6,044 nucleotides of DNA from Pseudomonadota bacterium (lineage in GTDB: Bacteria > Desulfobacterota > Desulfobulbia > Desulfobulbales > SURF-16): positions 1-6,044 of the forward strand of contig JAUVQZ010000176.1 in the NCBI GenBank assembly GCA_030597865.1, read 5' to 3'. This document shows, piece by piece, positions 5,564-6,044 of this stretch (positions are counted from its first letter, which is position 1; the number at the start of each line of letters is the position of its first letter). The translations under genes were made by a program, and so were the position numbers. A model generated the notes under the pieces. It was not told the origin of the DNA, searched no databases, and saw only the letters and a list, made by a program, of their open reading frames with translations.

Positions 5564-5589
5564 ATCGCCCCTGGCGATATGGGTATAAT
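5564..5589 (+). promoter_or_regulatory. Candidate promoter/operator of the aldehyde dehydrogenase gene
   Basis: A perfect -10 box TATAAT is at 5584-5589, but the matching -35 position (near 5561-5566) has no TTGACA-like hexamer. Directly upstream, ATCGCC (5564-5569) and GGCGAT (5573-5578) form a perfect inverted repeat around CCT, placed where the -35/spacer would be. This arrangement fits a promoter needing an activator or controlled by a repressor at that dyad. Transcription would start near 5596, about 70 nt before the ATG. Confidence 0.4.
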
Positions 5590-5665
5590 GCACCCTTCCC
5601 TGACAACTTCATCAGAAAACATGCTATCCTGGACGGATCAATCCTCTTTTTCCAAAGGTGCCACC

Positions 5666-6044
5666 ATGCAGAAAATCTACCCCTACTATCTGGCCAATGA
5701 AGCGATCTTCGCCAATGAGGATCTGAAGGTTATTGATAAATTCAGCGGTGAGGTGGCCTACCGGGTGGCCATGGCCGATGAAATGGCCATTGATCGAGCC
5801 ATAGGTCAGGCGGTCAAGGCGGAGAAGGCCATGGCCGCCATGCCCGCCTGGCAGCGCCAGGAGATCCTGAACCATTGCGTGGCCCGCTTCCAGGAGCGGG
5901 CCGAGGAACTGGCCCAGGCCCTATGTGTGGAGGCAGGCAAACCCATTAATGACAGCCGCGGCGAGGTCAGCCGCCTGATTGAGACCTTTAAGATCGCCGC
6001 TGAGGAGGCGGTGCGTTTCGGCGGCGACTACATGCCCCTGGACC
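5666..6044 (+). CDS. Aldehyde dehydrogenase family protein, N-terminal part (3' truncated by window)
   Basis: Only the first 126 residues are visible. The start ATG at 5666 has AAAGGTG (5654-5660) 5 nt upstream. Early residues include VIDKFSGEVAYRV (22-34), then an alanine-rich helix with AMPAWQRQEILNHCVARF (about 57-74). Next come EELAQALCVEAGKPIND (79-95) and a GEVSRLIETFKIAAEEA stretch (98-114). These match the NAD(P)-dependent aldehyde dehydrogenase superfamily N-terminus, where the E-x-GKP-x-x-(D/E) motif and the following helix are characteristic. The spacing resembles the GapN/lactaldehyde dehydrogenase branch, but substrate cannot be assigned because the catalytic Cys and Glu and most of the cofactor-binding fold lie beyond the window. 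It is divergent from the binding-protein gene. Confidence 0.87.
   Translation, partial: MQKIYPYYLANEAIFANEDLKVIDKFSGEVAYRVAMADEMAIDRAIGQAVKAEKAMAAMPAWQRQEILNHCVARFQERAEELAQALCVEAGKPINDSRGEVSRLIETFKIAAEEAVRFGGDYMPLD

Noticed and set aside
5319..5588. Plus-strand 89-aa open frame in the divergent intergenic region
   Set aside because: No Shine-Dalgarno sequence precedes it, its composition is not protein-like, and it overlaps the predicted promoters of both flanking genes.

Overview
The window looks like chromosomal DNA from a moderately GC-rich Gram-negative bacterium, most likely a sulfur-cycling Desulfobacterota member (Desulfobulbales-like). That placement is an inference from protein style: a HAMP-poor chemoreceptor with an acidic xFxxF tail, an AlsS-type acetolactate synthase, and a sensory-type PhnD-like binding protein. 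No rRNA, tRNA, CRISPR array or transposase gene is visible.

Layout. (1) 2-1645, plus strand: an AlsS-type ThDP-dependent acetolactate synthase, missing only its first residues at the window edge. (2) 1646-1845: an intergenic stretch with a near-consensus sigma-70 promoter (TTGACA, 17 bp, CATAAT), a short direct repeat and a REP-like repeat. It leads into (3) 1846-2484, plus strand, a YkgJ-type cysteine-cluster protein. (4) 2485-2803: a gene-free convergent intergenic region. It holds a roughly 149-bp nested inverted-repeat element (outer imperfect arms, a perfect 24-bp inner hairpin, a small third hairpin) and then a perfect 20-bp-arm bidirectional intrinsic terminator. (5) 2804-4408, minus strand: a methyl-accepting chemotaxis protein. 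(6) 4419-5300, minus strand: a secreted PhnD-like substrate-binding protein directly upstream of the chemoreceptor with a 10-nt gap, so the two form an operon. (7) 5301-5665: a divergent control region with a minus-strand promoter and structured leader and a plus-strand TATAAT box. (8) 5666-6044, plus strand: the N-terminal part of an aldehyde dehydrogenase that runs off the window.

How the genes may work together. The most interesting unit is the minus-strand pair. An orphan periplasmic binding protein, with no ABC permease or ATPase beside it in the window, is co-transcribed with a transmembrane chemoreceptor. Its motifs resemble the PhnD-like sensor domains of TtrS-type histidine kinases more than transport-type PhnD. 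This suggests a two-protein chemosensory input in which the soluble protein binds a ligand, possibly an oxyanion, and docks on the receptor. The acetolactate synthase and the aldehyde dehydrogenase both belong to central carbon and fermentation chemistry, but no functional link between them can be shown from this window.
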